Part shown: positions 24,842-33,697 of the stretch, in pieces
Layout: every line of letters begins with the position of its first letter
Position numbering within the stretch: the stretch's first letter is position 1
Source of the DNA: Anaerolineaceae bacterium UBA5404
GTDB lineage: Bacteria; Chloroflexota; Anaerolineae; Anaerolineales; Anaerolineaceae
NCBI GenBank assembly: GCA_002409625.1
Contig: DHNY01000010.1
Span: 124,001-188,000 of the forward strand
DNA: 64,000 nt
Reading direction: 5' to 3'
Notes under the pieces: generated by a model
Told to the model about the DNA's origin: nothing
The model's database searches: none
The model's input: only the letters and a program-made list of their open reading frames with translations
Made by a program: the position numbers and the translations under genes

Positions 24842-27598
24842 TTATTCCTCGTTGGAACGCAAATCTATGCGAATAACATTTTTGCCAAGACTGCGCAAAA
24901 CATCATAATCACCCAAGGCTTGAGCCAACTGCAAGGTTCCAAAAGTCATGCCTTCGCCAGGAATGTTGATGTCCATTTTGGTTTCCTGGGTAAAAATAAT
25001 GTAAAAACCGCCATCTGGTCCACCTTTGTGGAACTGACCGGTTGAGTGCAAAAAGCGGGGTCCAAAACCGAGTGTCGTTGCAACATTATATTGGTTCAGC
25101 AAGCGGGCTCTCAAAGATTGCATTTTTTGAGTTTCGTCGCTTAATCTGGGCAAAAAGGCATTAATAGCGATAAAGCCACCCTTCTGTAAATCTTGGGCGT
25201 ATGCATCAATGACATCTTCCAAGGACTCGCAGGTTTCAAGTTCTGGTAAATATTTTCCGTAAACAGATATTTGATCATTTTGATAGGCAGGCTCGCCAAT
25301 TTCCAGGCTGCCGGTTTCTTTATATTTTTCGATGACGGCTTTGGTGACCAACTTGTTGCTTTGGACATCTGGTTGGTCAAAGGCGTTCACACCTAAAACA
25401 GCACAGGCAATGGCAGTGGCGTATTCCCAGCGGTAAAATTCACGGGCTAAATCAAAAGGCGTTTCCAGTTTGAAGCCAAGGATGGGATAAGCCTGTTTAC
25501 GCAGCTTTTCTACCCTTTCAGCTTGACTGCCATCCACTTCGAAGTAGACAAACAAACGATCCTCTGGGTAATCAAAAGAGTTTAATTCAGGTTCACCCTC
25601 GATGGGTAAAATGCCTAAGCCATTTTTTCCGCTGCTTTCAGCAATCAATTGCTCAAGCCATGGCACCAGATGGGCGGCAAAACCTTCAGCGATAAAGGTC
25701 AGTTTATTGCGGCCTGCCTTTGCCGCGCTACCTAAAAGCAAGCCCAGCATGGCATTCGCATTCGCTGCCAGAGCAATCGGAATTTGACTCAGTCGGTCAG
25801 AAAAGGCTGCTTTATTAAGTAAAGGTTCTAAATCAATGCCAATCAGGCTTGCTGGCACTAAGCCGAAAGGTGTAAACGCAGAAAATCGCCCACCAACGTT
25901 TGGCGGCGCGTAAAATACCGAACGAAACTCATCACGTTGAGCAATCTCTGCTAATGACGAACCCGGATCGGTGATGGCAATAAACCGATTACCCGTACCA
26001 TAAGGGATGTGTTTTGCGACTTCTTCCAAAAAATAGTGGTACGCTGCCATGGTTTCGCTGGTACTTCCGCTTTTGCTTGCGACAACAAAAAGGGTTTGCT
26101 CCAAATTAACTTGTTTGCATTGCGCTAAAATTTCTTTTGGATTGGTTGTATCAATTATTCTCAGTTTTAAGCCATGTCCGGTGGGAATCATACCTTCAAA
26201 AGCCTGAGCCAGAACTTCCGGCGCTAATGAAGACCCACCCATGCCAAGTACAAAAACATCCGTGATGCCCTCGGCTAAAACTTGTTTTAAAAAGGCTTTG
26301 TAATCGTCAATGAGCTCAAATTGTTTTCCAGGAAGCGACAGCCAGCCTAAGCGGTTCCTGATTTCCTCATGCTGGCTATGGTCTGATGTCCACAAGCTTG
26401 GGTCATTGTCAAAAAGCCTCTGGATGTAATCAGCGTCACTGGCAGTTTTCATGGCACTTTTTAGGTCTGTGCTTAAGTTGCCCAGATCAGCCGAAAAGTG
26501 AACGCGTTTGTTTTCAATGACAGAAAGCAAACTTTGATGCGCTTTTTGAAAAGCCAAGACACCATCAATCTCAAGTTGTTCGGTTACCTTCCACAAGTCA
26601 ATACCTTGCTCGATGAGCATATCCAGCCGTTTAATCGACTCTTTGAGCTCATGCTCAATTTTTGGTTCAACTTGACCATGGTCTAAAAAGGCTTCCAAGG
26701 TATGTGTCGGGATCGTATTAACCGTATTAAGACCGATCAACTCATCCACATACAGGCAATCTGAGTAAGCTGGATTTTTGGTGCCAGTTGAAGCCCAAAG
26801 GGGTCGCTGAATTTGGGCGCCTGCTTGTGCCAGGCTTTCAAATCGTGGACTGCTGAAGACTCTTTTGAATTCCTGATAAGCCATTCGCGCATTGTCAACA
26901 GCAATCTTGCCTTTTAGGTCGATGGCTTCCAAAGACCCTGCTTCGATTTTTTCATCCAAGAGTTTATCAATGGCGGTATCGATGCGCGAAACAAAGAAAC
27001 TTGCTACACTATGAATATTAGCAATGGCCAAGCCTTTCTTTAACCTATCTTCCAGTCCAAGAATATAAGCTTCCATGACCTCTTGATATCGTTCAACAGA
27101 AAAGATAAGTGTGGCGTTAACGTTAATCCCCTCAGCAATCAATGCCCGGATTACAGGGATCCCTGCAATTGTTGCCGGCACTTTAATCATAATGTTTGGG
27201 CGATTTATTTGTGCCCACAGAGTTTTGCCTTCAAGGATCGATTTTTCGGTGTCATCGGCGAACATTGGGTCAATTTCGACACTCACATAGCCATCAACAT
27301 GCTCAGTTTTTTGGTAAAGCTCTTCAAAAATATCGGCAGTAACCTGAATGTCTTGTTTAACCAGTTCGAAGTAAATTTGTTCAGTACTTAATCCAGCCCA
27401 AGCCATCGATTGCAGGCTTAGATCATATGCACTTCCCTGCCCAATGGATTTTTCAAAGATGCTCGGGTTCGAGGTGACCCCATAAACCTTGCCTTGGTTG
27501 ACGAGCTGTCGCATCGCACCGCTTTCAAGATCCTTGCGATCGATATTGTCATACCAAATGGATTGACCAAGCGCTTTTGTTTGAATTGCATTGTTCAT
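24842..27598 (-). CDS. Bifunctional transaldolase / glucose-6-phosphate isomerase
   Basis: A 918-aa fusion. Residues 1-360 are transaldolase: SIWYDNIDR, VTSNPSIFEK, and the Schiff-base Lys139 in MIKVPAT, then EGINVNATLIFS. From about 400 onward it is phosphoglucose isomerase: VLGMGGSSLAPE, VASKSGSTSETM, VGGRFSAFTPFG, with a C-terminal lobe ending DVLRSLGKNVIRIDLRS. One polypeptide thus links the non-oxidative pentose phosphate pathway to glycolysis at fructose-6-phosphate. This Tal-Pgi fusion is known from several bacterial phyla. The ORF follows tkt by 4 bases, giving a compact tkt-tal/pgi unit. Confidence 0.96.
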   Translation of the reverse strand: MNNAIQTKALGQSIWYDNIDRKDLESGAMRQLVNQGKVYGVTSNPSIFEKSIGQGSAYDLSLQSMAWAGLSTEQIYFELVKQDIQVTADIFEELYQKTEHVDGYVSVEIDPMFADDTEKSILEGKTLWAQINRPNIMIKVPATIAGIPVIRALIAEGINVNATLIFSVERYQEVMEAYILGLEDRLKKGLAIANIHSVASFFVSRIDTAIDKLLDEKIEAGSLEAIDLKGKIAVDNARMAYQEFKRVFSSPRFESLAQAGAQIQRPLWASTGTKNPAYSDCLYVDELIGLNTVNTIPTHTLEAFLDHGQVEPKIEHELKESIKRLDMLIEQGIDLWKVTEQLEIDGVLAFQKAHQSLLSVIENKRVHFSADLGNLSTDLKSAMKTASDADYIQRLFDNDPSLWTSDHSQHEEIRNRLGWLSLPGKQFELIDDYKAFLKQVLAEGITDVFVLGMGGSSLAPEVLAQAFEGMIPTGHGLKLRIIDTTNPKEILAQCKQVNLEQTLFVVASKSGSTSETMAAYHYFLEEVAKHIPYGTGNRFIAITDPGSSLAEIAQRDEFRSVFYAPPNVGGRFSAFTPFGLVPASLIGIDLEPLLNKAAFSDRLSQIPIALAANANAMLGLLLGSAAKAGRNKLTFIAEGFAAHLVPWLEQLIAESSGKNGLGILPIEGEPELNSFDYPEDRLFVYFEVDGSQAERVEKLRKQAYPILGFKLETPFDLAREFYRWEYATAIACAVLGVNAFDQPDVQSNKLVTKAVIEKYKETGSLEIGEPAYQNDQISVYGKYLPELETCESLEDVIDAYAQDLQKGGFIAINAFLPRLSDETQKMQSLRARLLNQYNVATTLGFGPRFLHSTGQFHKGGPDGGFYIIFTQETKMDINIPGEGMTFGTLQLAQALGDYDVLRSLGKNVIRIDLRSNEE

Positions 27599-27602
27599 CG
27601 AC

Positions 27603-29618
27603 CTAACTCCTTTGATTTCTTTCCATCATCAATTCGATCTGCTTTACAACATTTTCAACCGTGAAACCTAATTTTTCAAAAACAACATTACCCGGGGCAC
27701 TATGCCCATAGTTGTCAATGCCAAGGCTTGCACCATATTGCCCTACCCAACGTTCCCAAGCCATTGTGCGACCGGCTTCAATTGAGAAGCGGTTTATTAC
27801 ACTCGCTGGCAGAACCTCATCTCGGTAAGTTTTCTCCTGTTTCTCAAAGAGCATCCAACTCGGCATGGATACAATCCTCACGTTGATGCCTTTTGCTTCC
27901 AATTCTGGCAGACTAGCGATTGCCAAAGAAACTTCAGAACCGGTCGCGATGATGATTAAATCAGGCTCGCCTGCTTCGCTTTGATAAAGAACATAAGCGC
28001 CCTTTGCCAGGTTTTCTGCGCTGGCAAAACGTGAACGGTCAATAATTGGCAGATTTTGTCGGGTCAGGATCAAAGCTGTGGGTCCTTCATTGTTTAATAA
28101 AGCTTGTTTCCAGGCTTCAACCGTTTCATTGGCATCAGCCGGCCGAATGACATTAAGATTTGGGATCAAGCGCAAACTCATTAAGGTTTCGATCGGTTGA
28201 TGTGTGGGTCCATCTTCGCCGACACCAATTGAATCGTGGGTAAAAATAAAGATGTTTGCCATTTTGGAAAGCGCACTAACCCGTAACGAACCGCGCAGGT
28301 AATCCGAAAACACCAAAAAAGTTGCCGTATAAGGTCTCATACCGCCATGCACGTACATGCCATTGGCAATGCCTGCCATAGCCATCTCTCGCACGCCAAA
28401 GTGCAGGTTGCGTCCTTCAGGCGCTTCTGCATAAAAAGCCTCATAAGCGTCCATCCATGTGTTATTGCTTGGGGCAAGATCAGCCGAACCGCCCATCAGC
28501 TCAGGCAAAGCCGCGCCCAAGGCTTGAAGCGTGTGCCATGAGGCAACCCGTGTGGACATCCCTTTTTCGCTGGCTTGGAATGTGGGTAATTCCGCATCCC
28601 AAGCTTCGGGAAGTTGATTACTAAATCTTCTTTCAAATTCCTCAGCCATTTCGGGGAATGCCAATCGATATTGCGTAAACAAGGCATCCCATTCGGACTG
28701 TGCCTTCTCTCCTAGCTTAATTTGCTCTCTGAAATGAGCCAAAATGTCATCAGTTGCATAAAATAGCGGTTCTTCTGGAATGCCGGCATTTTGTTTTGCC
28801 AGATTGAGCTCTTCCCAGCCGGCCGGTGTGCCGTGAATGCCAGATGTGCCCGCCTTATTGGGTAAGCCATAACCAATGAGGGTTTTACAGATGATTATAG
28901 AGGGTCTTTCATCAGCTTTGGCAAGTTCTATGGCGTGATTTATCGCTTCAACATCATGACCATTTTCAACCGTTTGCACATGCCAATGGTAAGCTTCGAA
29001 TCGTTTGGCGACATCTTCAGTAAATGCCAGATCGGTGCTACCTTCAATGGTGATTTTGTTGGAATCATACAAATAAATAAGCTTACCGAGTTTTAAAGTG
29101 CCTGCCAATGAAGCCGCTTCAGAGCTAATGCCTTCCATCAGGTCGCCATCAGTCACAATGGCGTAGGTGTATTGATCGACCAGGTCGAAACCAGGCTTAT
29201 TGAACGTGGCTGCCAGATGTGCCTCAGCGATTGCCATACCCACACCAGCCGCAAAACCTTGTCCAAGTGGACCTGTGGTGGTATCAACGCCAGGAGTCAT
29301 ACCCCATTCAGGATGCCCAGGCGTTATCGAACCCCATTGACGAAATTGCTTGAGATCCTCAAGCTTTATATCATAACCAGTGAGATACAACATGCTGTAC
29401 AAAAGCATTGAGGCATGTCCGCCTGAAAGCACAAAGCGATCGCGGTTTACCCAGCTTGGGTTTTTAGGGTTATGTTTCATTTGTTGCACGTAAAGCGTGT
29501 ATGCCAGGGCAGCTGCGCCCATGGGCATTCCGGTATGTCCGGAATTGGCAACTTGCACACCATCGGCTGAGATAAATCGTATGGTGTTTAAGGCTTGCTC
29601 AATATCAATCTTCTGCAT
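27603..29618 (-). CDS. tkt: Transketolase
   Basis: A 671-aa thiamine-diphosphate enzyme. [17 protein letters not shown] and [16 protein letters not shown] lie in the N-terminal domain; the ThDP motif GDGDLMEG appears as [18 protein letters not shown]...NKITIEG. The pyrimidine domain has [19 protein letters not shown]. It transfers two-carbon units between sugar phosphates. First gene of the tkt - tal/pgi - ruvX - mltG - ppgK operon, divergent from the pterin genes. Confidence 0.97.
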   Translation of the reverse strand: MQKIDIEQALNTIRFISADGVQVANSGHTGMPMGAAALAYTLYVQQMKHNPKNPSWVNRDRFVLSGGHASMLLYSMLYLTGYDIKLEDLKQFRQWGSITPGHPEWGMTPGVDTTTGPLGQGFAAGVGMAIAEAHLAATFNKPGFDLVDQYTYAIVTDGDLMEGISSEAASLAGTLKLGKLIYLYDSNKITIEGSTDLAFTEDVAKRFEAYHWHVQTVENGHDVEAINHAIELAKADERPSIIICKTLIGYGLPNKAGTSGIHGTPAGWEELNLAKQNAGIPEEPLFYATDDILAHFREQIKLGEKAQSEWDALFTQYRLAFPEMAEEFERRFSNQLPEAWDAELPTFQASEKGMSTRVASWHTLQALGAALPELMGGSADLAPSNNTWMDAYEAFYAEAPEGRNLHFGVREMAMAGIANGMYVHGGMRPYTATFLVFSDYLRGSLRVSALSKMANIFIFTHDSIGVGEDGPTHQPIETLMSLRLIPNLNVIRPADANETVEAWKQALLNNEGPTALILTRQNLPIIDRSRFASAENLAKGAYVLYQSEAGEPDLIIIATGSEVSLAIASLPELEAKGINVRIVSMPSWMLFEKQEKTYRDEVLPASVINRFSIEAGRTMAWERWVGQYGASLGIDNYGHSAPGNVVFEKLGFTVENVVKQIELMMERNQRS

Positions 29619-29699
29619 AGGGGTCTCCAGTGTTGTATAGTCAATAATGATAAAATTTTACCACGGCGACTATCAGGAAGCCCTCTTAAGGAGTTTGAC

Positions 29700-30434
29700 A
29701 TGAAACTAAAAGGAAAGACAGCGCTCATCACGGGAGGCGCAATACGTATTGGCAAAGCCATTTCAACTGAGCTAGCAAAAAATGGTGTCAATATTGCCAT
29801 GCATTATCACCGGTCGAAAAGCGAAGCACTGCATTTACAAAAAGAATTGCGCGGTAAAGGCGTAAAAGTCGAACTATTTAAAGCCGACATAAGCGATTTA
29901 GAAAGCATTCCAGTTTTTTTTGAAGAGGTCAATAAAACATTTCCCCAAATAGACATCCTGGTAAACAATGCGGGTGTTTTTCCAAAAGGTGGCTTATTGG
30001 ACATCAATAAGGAGCAATTAGACCAAGTTTTTGGCATCAATCTCTTTGCACCACTTTTTTTGATGAGAGCCTTTGCAAAACAAATTCCTGATAATGGACA
30101 GGGTAAGATTGTCAACATTGTGGATGCCAAAGTATTTAAAAGCGAACCAGCCCGCTTTGCCTATCGATTGACTAAAGTTGCCTTATGGGAAGCGACTAAA
30201 CTGGCTGCTATGGAGCTTGCTCCCAGAATTACCGTTAACGCAATTAGTCCAGGGCTGATGATGTCTCTGGCTGGGTATGAACATTTGGACATGCAGGCGG
30301 TTGCGGAACGACGCGTGCCCTTAAAAATCCTTGGAAGCGGTGAAATTGTGGCTCAAAACCTTATTCACATCCTCAAACAAGATTTTATGACAGGCAATAA
30401 TATTATTATTGATGGCGGCGAATACATTAGCTGA
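29700..30434 (+). CDS. Pteridine reductase-like SDR (FolM/PTR1 type)
   Basis: A 244-aa short-chain dehydrogenase; ATG 29700 follows TTAAGGAGTTTGAC, while the longer frame from 29595 runs into tkt. The N-terminal TGGAIRIGKAIS shows the Arg-containing cofactor loop of pteridine reductases, binding NADPH. The catalytic region NIVDAKV...YRLTK has Asp where classical SDRs have Ser, exactly as in PTR1 (Asp...Tyr-x3-Lys). folB follows 16 bases later and folE is nearby. A dihydropteridine (dihydrofolate, dihydromonapterin or dihydrobiopterin) substrate is therefore likely; which one is open. It could replace or supplement dihydrofolate reductase. Confidence 0.85.
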   Translation: MKLKGKTALITGGAIRIGKAISTELAKNGVNIAMHYHRSKSEALHLQKELRGKGVKVELFKADISDLESIPVFFEEVNKTFPQIDILVNNAGVFPKGGLLDINKEQLDQVFGINLFAPLFLMRAFAKQIPDNGQGKIVNIVDAKVFKSEPARFAYRLTKVALWEATKLAAMELAPRITVNAISPGLMMSLAGYEHLDMQAVAERRVPLKILGSGEIVAQNLIHILKQDFMTGNNIIIDGGEYIS

Positions 30435-30449
30435 GTTAAAAGGATACTT

Positions 30450-30812
30450 ATGGATACTTTATTAATTACAGACCTTGAAGCGATTGCCCATATTGGCGTA
30501 AAAGAAGATGAGCGTTCTGTTCCCCAAATACTACTCATCAATGTGAAGGCTGTCGCTGATTTTAACAAAGCCGCACAATCGGATTGTGTTGAGGATACCA
30601 ACAGCTATTCAGCTATTGCAAAACACATTAAGAAGATTGTTTCAGAAACGAGGTATCATCTGCTTGAAGCGCTTGCGCATCATATCTTGAGGGAACTTTT
30701 TCAAGTTTTTGACTTAAAAGAAATTACCATTCGCATTGAAAAGCCTCATCGCGTGGCAAATACTCGCCTTGTAGGCATTGAAATGACTCGAAAAGCTGAA
30801 GACTTTTCTTAA
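30450..30812 (+). CDS. folB: Dihydroneopterin aldolase
   Basis: A 120-aa enzyme. LLITDLEAIAHIGVKEDER is the typical opening (the catalytic Glu region), HLLEALAHHI the family hallmark, and ITIRIEKPHRV contains the catalytic Lys before Pro. It splits dihydroneopterin to 6-hydroxymethyl-dihydropterin in folate synthesis. Short spacing to the SDR gene suggests a two-gene transcript. Confidence 0.92.
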   Translation: MDTLLITDLEAIAHIGVKEDERSVPQILLINVKAVADFNKAAQSDCVEDTNSYSAIAKHIKKIVSETRYHLLEALAHHILRELFQVFDLKEITIRIEKPHRVANTRLVGIEMTRKAEDFS

Positions 30813-30846
30813 TTTAGAATTTTACTGAATTTTATTTTCCCCATAA

Positions 30847-30864
30847 AAAGCCAAATGAGGCTTA
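30847..30864 (-). terminator. Weak terminator after folE
   Basis: A 5-bp stem AAGCC/GGCTT (30848-30852 with 30859-30863), 6-nt loop, followed on the minus strand by TTTTAT. Short, so uncertain. Confidence 0.35.
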
Positions 30865-31455
30865 AGAAATGCGGTTGAGGAACTCCAACCGGGTTTCTAA
30901 GTGGGTTCTAAAGCCACCCAACATCGCAGACGTTGTCATAATGGCTTCTTCCTTGCGCACGCCACGCATCATCATGCAAAGATGTTGCCCCTCAATCACC
31001 ACGGCTACGCCCAAGGGATGAATCGTATCTTGAATAAAGGTGGCTATTTGTTGGGTTAATCGCTCCTGAACTTGCAATCTATGCGCAAACATCTCTACAA
31101 TTCGGGGTATCTTCGACAACCCTAATACTTTTCCTTTGGGCAGATACGCGACATGTGCCTTGCCAAAAAATGGCAAAATATGGTGTTCGCACATGCTGTA
31201 GAATTTTATGTCTTTAACCAAAACCATTTGGTCATATTCAACTTCGAAAAGTGCTTCATTGATTAACGCATCCTTATCGATGAAGTATCCACTGAAAATT
31301 TCCTCATAAGCACGGGCAACCCGGTCTGGTGTTCGTAATAATCCCTCCCGGTTGACATCTTCGCCAATGGCATTCAACATCATCTCAGTAGCATTTCTGA
31401 TTTCATCTTGATTGGTGTTTTGATTTTTTGCTTGTTCAGCCATATCTTTACCCAT
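30862..31455 (-). CDS. folE: GTP cyclohydrolase I
   Basis: A 197-aa enzyme opening the pterin/folate pathway from GTP. The zinc ligands are visible: Cys and His in [18 protein letters not shown] and Cys in [38 protein letters not shown] is the signature helix. A second in-frame ATG at 31443 is an alternative start; neither has a strong SD. It is convergent with folB, so the local pterin genes are split across strands. Confidence 0.95.
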   Translation of the reverse strand: MGKDMAEQAKNQNTNQDEIRNATEMMLNAIGEDVNREGLLRTPDRVARAYEEIFSGYFIDKDALINEALFEVEYDQMVLVKDIKFYSMCEHHILPFFGKAHVAYLPKGKVLGLSKIPRIVEMFAHRLQVQERLTQQIATFIQDTIHPLGVAVVIEGQHLCMMMRGVRKEEAIMTTSAMLGGFRTHLETRLEFLNRIS

Positions 31456-31475
31456 TTTATGAAATGATAAAAATA

Positions 31476-31500
31476 GAGCAGCCCAAGTAAAGAGCTGCCC
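31476..31500 (-). terminator. Terminator after hpf
   Basis: On the minus strand GGGCAGC (31494-31500) pairs with GCTGCTC (31476-31482, one G-T), 11-nt loop, followed by TATTTTT. Confidence 0.55.
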
Positions 31501-31517
31501 TATTCAGCAAATACCTT

Positions 31518-32081
31518 TTACCCAATGATGGGATCAATCAAACCATAGGTGCCATCGCGACGGCGATAAAGCACGTTGATTTTATTGGTTGTTGCATTGT
31601 AGAAAACGAAAAAGTCTTCATGACCGAGCAACATTAATTGTTCCATGGCTTCAAGTTCATCCATAGGGGTAAGAATAAAGCTCTTGCGACGAACGATAAC
31701 CGGTTCTGGAGCTTCTTCAATTTCGACTTGCTCTTCAACAGCCAGTGAGGATTTGGATGTGCCATCATCGCGTCGTCGCCAGTTTTTGCCTTTGAAGCGT
31801 TCGATTTGTCGGGTCATTTTGTCAACCGTCGCATCAATTGCTGCAAAAATATTATCAGCGCGTTCTTCAGCGCGTAAGATAAAACCACGTCCGCGAATGG
31901 TTACCTGGGCAATAAAACGCTCATTGGCATTGCGAGCTGTTTTTGCATGCCCCAAATCAACGCGACATTCATCAATTTCGCTTAGAAACTTGTCTAGCTT
32001 GCCTACTTTTTTGGTTGCATAATCATGGATACGATCGGTCAGTTCTAATTCTTTGGTGTAAATATCAATTTTCAGTGCCAT
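31518..32081 (-). CDS. hpf: Ribosome hibernation promoting factor, long form
   Basis: A 187-aa long HPF. The N-terminal HPF/YfiA domain (1-105) has the beta-alpha fold with KVGKLDKFLSEIDECRVDLG and the basic stretch RQIERFKGKNWRRR. After an acidic linker (about 118-130), the C-terminal dimerisation domain (about 135-187) has IVRRKSFILTPMDELEAMEQ and VLYRRRDGTYGLI. Long HPF dimerises 70S into inactive 100S ribosomes in stationary phase. The gene has its own terminator, fitting separate stress-regulated expression. Confidence 0.95.
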   Translation of the reverse strand: MALKIDIYTKELELTDRIHDYATKKVGKLDKFLSEIDECRVDLGHAKTARNANERFIAQVTIRGRGFILRAEERADNIFAAIDATVDKMTRQIERFKGKNWRRRDDGTSKSSLAVEEQVEIEEAPEPVIVRRKSFILTPMDELEAMEQLMLLGHEDFFVFYNATTNKINVLYRRRDGTYGLIDPIIG

Positions 32082-32126
32082 TGGAACCTCCGTTATTTTT
32101 TACCATTATACAACAATGTAAAGCGA

Positions 32127-32870
32127 TTATTCAAAATTCTTTACAAACCGACTGGTTTTGGCAAGGGTTAAGGCATAAATCTTTTTAGCTCCTGCCATTT
32201 TTAATTCAGATGCAGCTGATTCCAAGGTTGCACCCGTCGTGAAAACATCATCAACCAGCAGGATAGATTTTTCTTTAGCTATTTTGGGATTTGCTCTAAA
32301 AGCATTACTCACGTTCTCTAATCGGGAGCGTCTGTCTAAGCCAACCTGGGAACTTATTTCCTTGATTCGAGTAAGCGCATCCGGTCGGTATGGTTTTTCA
32401 AGCAAAGCAGCTAAGGGTTTCGCCAATCGACTGGCTTGGTTATAGCCTCGTTCTTCTAACTTTTGGGAACTTAAGGGTATTGGAACGATGATATCAAAGG
32501 TCCAGTTACTTGAGAGAACCAAAATTTCAAGATACTCAGCCAGTTTTCGGGCAATACCAATGTCATTTTGATACTTCAATCGCATAACAGCGTCGCGGAG
32601 CACCCCTGTATAAAAACCATAAGCTTGAAAAGCTTCAAAAGAATGATCTTCACCGCGGCAGCTCCCGCAAATGTTTGCCCCAGTTACGGACAACCCACAG
32701 AATTTGCAGCGTTTACCAAGCAATCGTGGCATCTTACTTTCGCAAGTCTCACAAATTAACTCACCTTCGATGCCACAACCAGGACAAGTTGGTGGAAAAA
32801 CCCAATCTACAAGTCGCCATACACCATTATGAAGCGTGTTATTTAGTTTTTGGCGTTTGATTTCGTTCAT
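32127..32870 (-). CDS. ComF family phosphoribosyltransferase-like protein
   Basis: A 247-aa protein. The N-terminal double zinc ribbon has CPGC, CETC, CKFC and CGSC pairs; AVMRLKYQNDIGIARKLAEYL follows. The PRTase core is IVPIPLSSQKLEERGYNQAS and the PRPP loop ILLVDDVFTTGATL. ComF proteins are linked to DNA uptake in competent bacteria, but are widespread without proven enzymatic function. Translation starts 3 bases after the stop of a 46-aa membrane protein gene. Confidence 0.92.
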   Translation of the reverse strand: MNEIKRQKLNNTLHNGVWRLVDWVFPPTCPGCGIEGELICETCESKMPRLLGKRCKFCGLSVTGANICGSCRGEDHSFEAFQAYGFYTGVLRDAVMRLKYQNDIGIARKLAEYLEILVLSSNWTFDIIVPIPLSSQKLEERGYNQASRLAKPLAALLEKPYRPDALTRIKEISSQVGLDRRSRLENVSNAFRANPKIAKEKSILLVDDVFTTGATLESAASELKMAGAKKIYALTLAKTSRFVKNFE

Positions 32871-32873
32871 GGT

Positions 32874-33014
32874 TTATTTTTGCAAAATCGTTTCGTAGTA
32901 AAGTTTTATGGCTGGCCAAAACAGCGAAAAAATCGTGAACAGTACCATCAACACGAGTAAGATGAGAAGAATATATTCTAAGGGTCCCCAAGGATTGTTT
33001 GAGCCTCGCCGCAT
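32874..33014 (-). CDS. 46-aa single-span membrane protein
   Basis: This small frame has an ATG (33014) preceded by CGGAGATGCT, an SD with 5-base spacing. It encodes a charged N-terminus (MRRGSNNPWGPLEY), one strongly hydrophobic segment (ILLILLVLMVLFTIF, about residues 15-32) and a short tail ending ETILQK. It ends 3 bases before comF, so the two are probably co-translated. SD, transmembrane helix and tight coupling support a real gene. Function unknown. Confidence 0.65.
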   Translation of the reverse strand: MRRGSNNPWGPLEYILLILLVLMVLFTIFSLFWPAIKLYYETILQK

Positions 33015-33078
33015 AGCATCTCCGATGAATTTGCAGTATAAATCAATTATAATGAATAACAGTCAAAAAAAGACAGTA

Positions 33079-33122
33079 GATAATCTGTAGTATAGTCTCA
33101 TTTGTTCAGATTATCATATAAT
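33079..33122 (+). promoter_or_regulatory. Promoter/operator region of the SPFH operon
   Basis: TATAAT at 33117-33122 with a perfect 9-bp inverted repeat GATAATCTG (33079-33087) / CAGATTATC (33107-33115) whose right arm ends directly before the -10. No good -35 is seen, which fits a regulated promoter. The binding protein is unknown. Confidence 0.45.
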
Positions 33123-33156
33123 CAAACCAAATCATAATTGATGATAAAGGAGAGCT

Positions 33157-33681
33157 ATGACTGATATCTTAGACAAAATCAATGAGTATAAGGGCGGTTT
33201 GGAGAAGCTTATCGCTAAGATCCCTGGCTTCAAAGGATATATTGCGCTAAACGATCGCCGAAAGTCCGACAAACTCTTGCGTGAAATGATCGCCAGAGAG
33301 TATGAAGTTCAATATCAGCGCATTTCAGGTGTGCAACGCTCGCTGATTTCTGCTGGCGAATTAGGTGCGGTTGGTGAACTTGAGAATGCGGCTATAAAAC
33401 TGCGCCAATTCATTGACCGTGTACGCACTGCGTCTTATGGTTACGCTGGCTTGTTTGATGCCATTCGCATCCGTGAAGCTGAGCTTGAAACTGTTTACCG
33501 CTTTGATGCCATGTTGCTCGATAAGAACACAGACATCGCTCGCGCAATTGATAATGTCGAAAGCTCCATCGGCACCGATGGTCAAGCTGCGGCAATTAGA
33601 AATCTCATTAGTCATGCCCAGGAAGCTATCGAAGCCTTCAATAAACGCTCCGATATCATGAAGGGCATCGCTATTCAATAA
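33157..33681 (+). CDS. Helical hypothetical protein, partner of the SPFH gene
   Basis: A 174-aa soluble protein with SD AAAGGAGAG before ATG 33157. It is predicted almost wholly helical: KINEYKGGLEKLIAKIPGFK, then RRKSDKLLREMIAREYEVQ and long amphipathic helices around 70-170 with heptad-like spacing, reminiscent of coiled-coil membrane-stress partners. No catalytic motif. It is followed after 16 bases by the SPFH-HTH gene, clearly one operon. In Bacillus, SPFH protein YdjI works with a helical PspA-type protein; an analogous partnership is inference only. Confidence 0.75.
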   Translation: MTDILDKINEYKGGLEKLIAKIPGFKGYIALNDRRKSDKLLREMIAREYEVQYQRISGVQRSLISAGELGAVGELENAAIKLRQFIDRVRTASYGYAGLFDAIRIREAELETVYRFDAMLLDKNTDIARAIDNVESSIGTDGQAAAIRNLISHAQEAIEAFNKRSDIMKGIAIQ

Positions 33682-33697
33682 GCTTTAGGAGGACTTT

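Noticed and set aside
32908..33090. A 60-codon plus-strand frame
   Set aside because: It overlaps the better supported 46-aa membrane protein on the minus strand (SD, transmembrane helix, coupling to comF).
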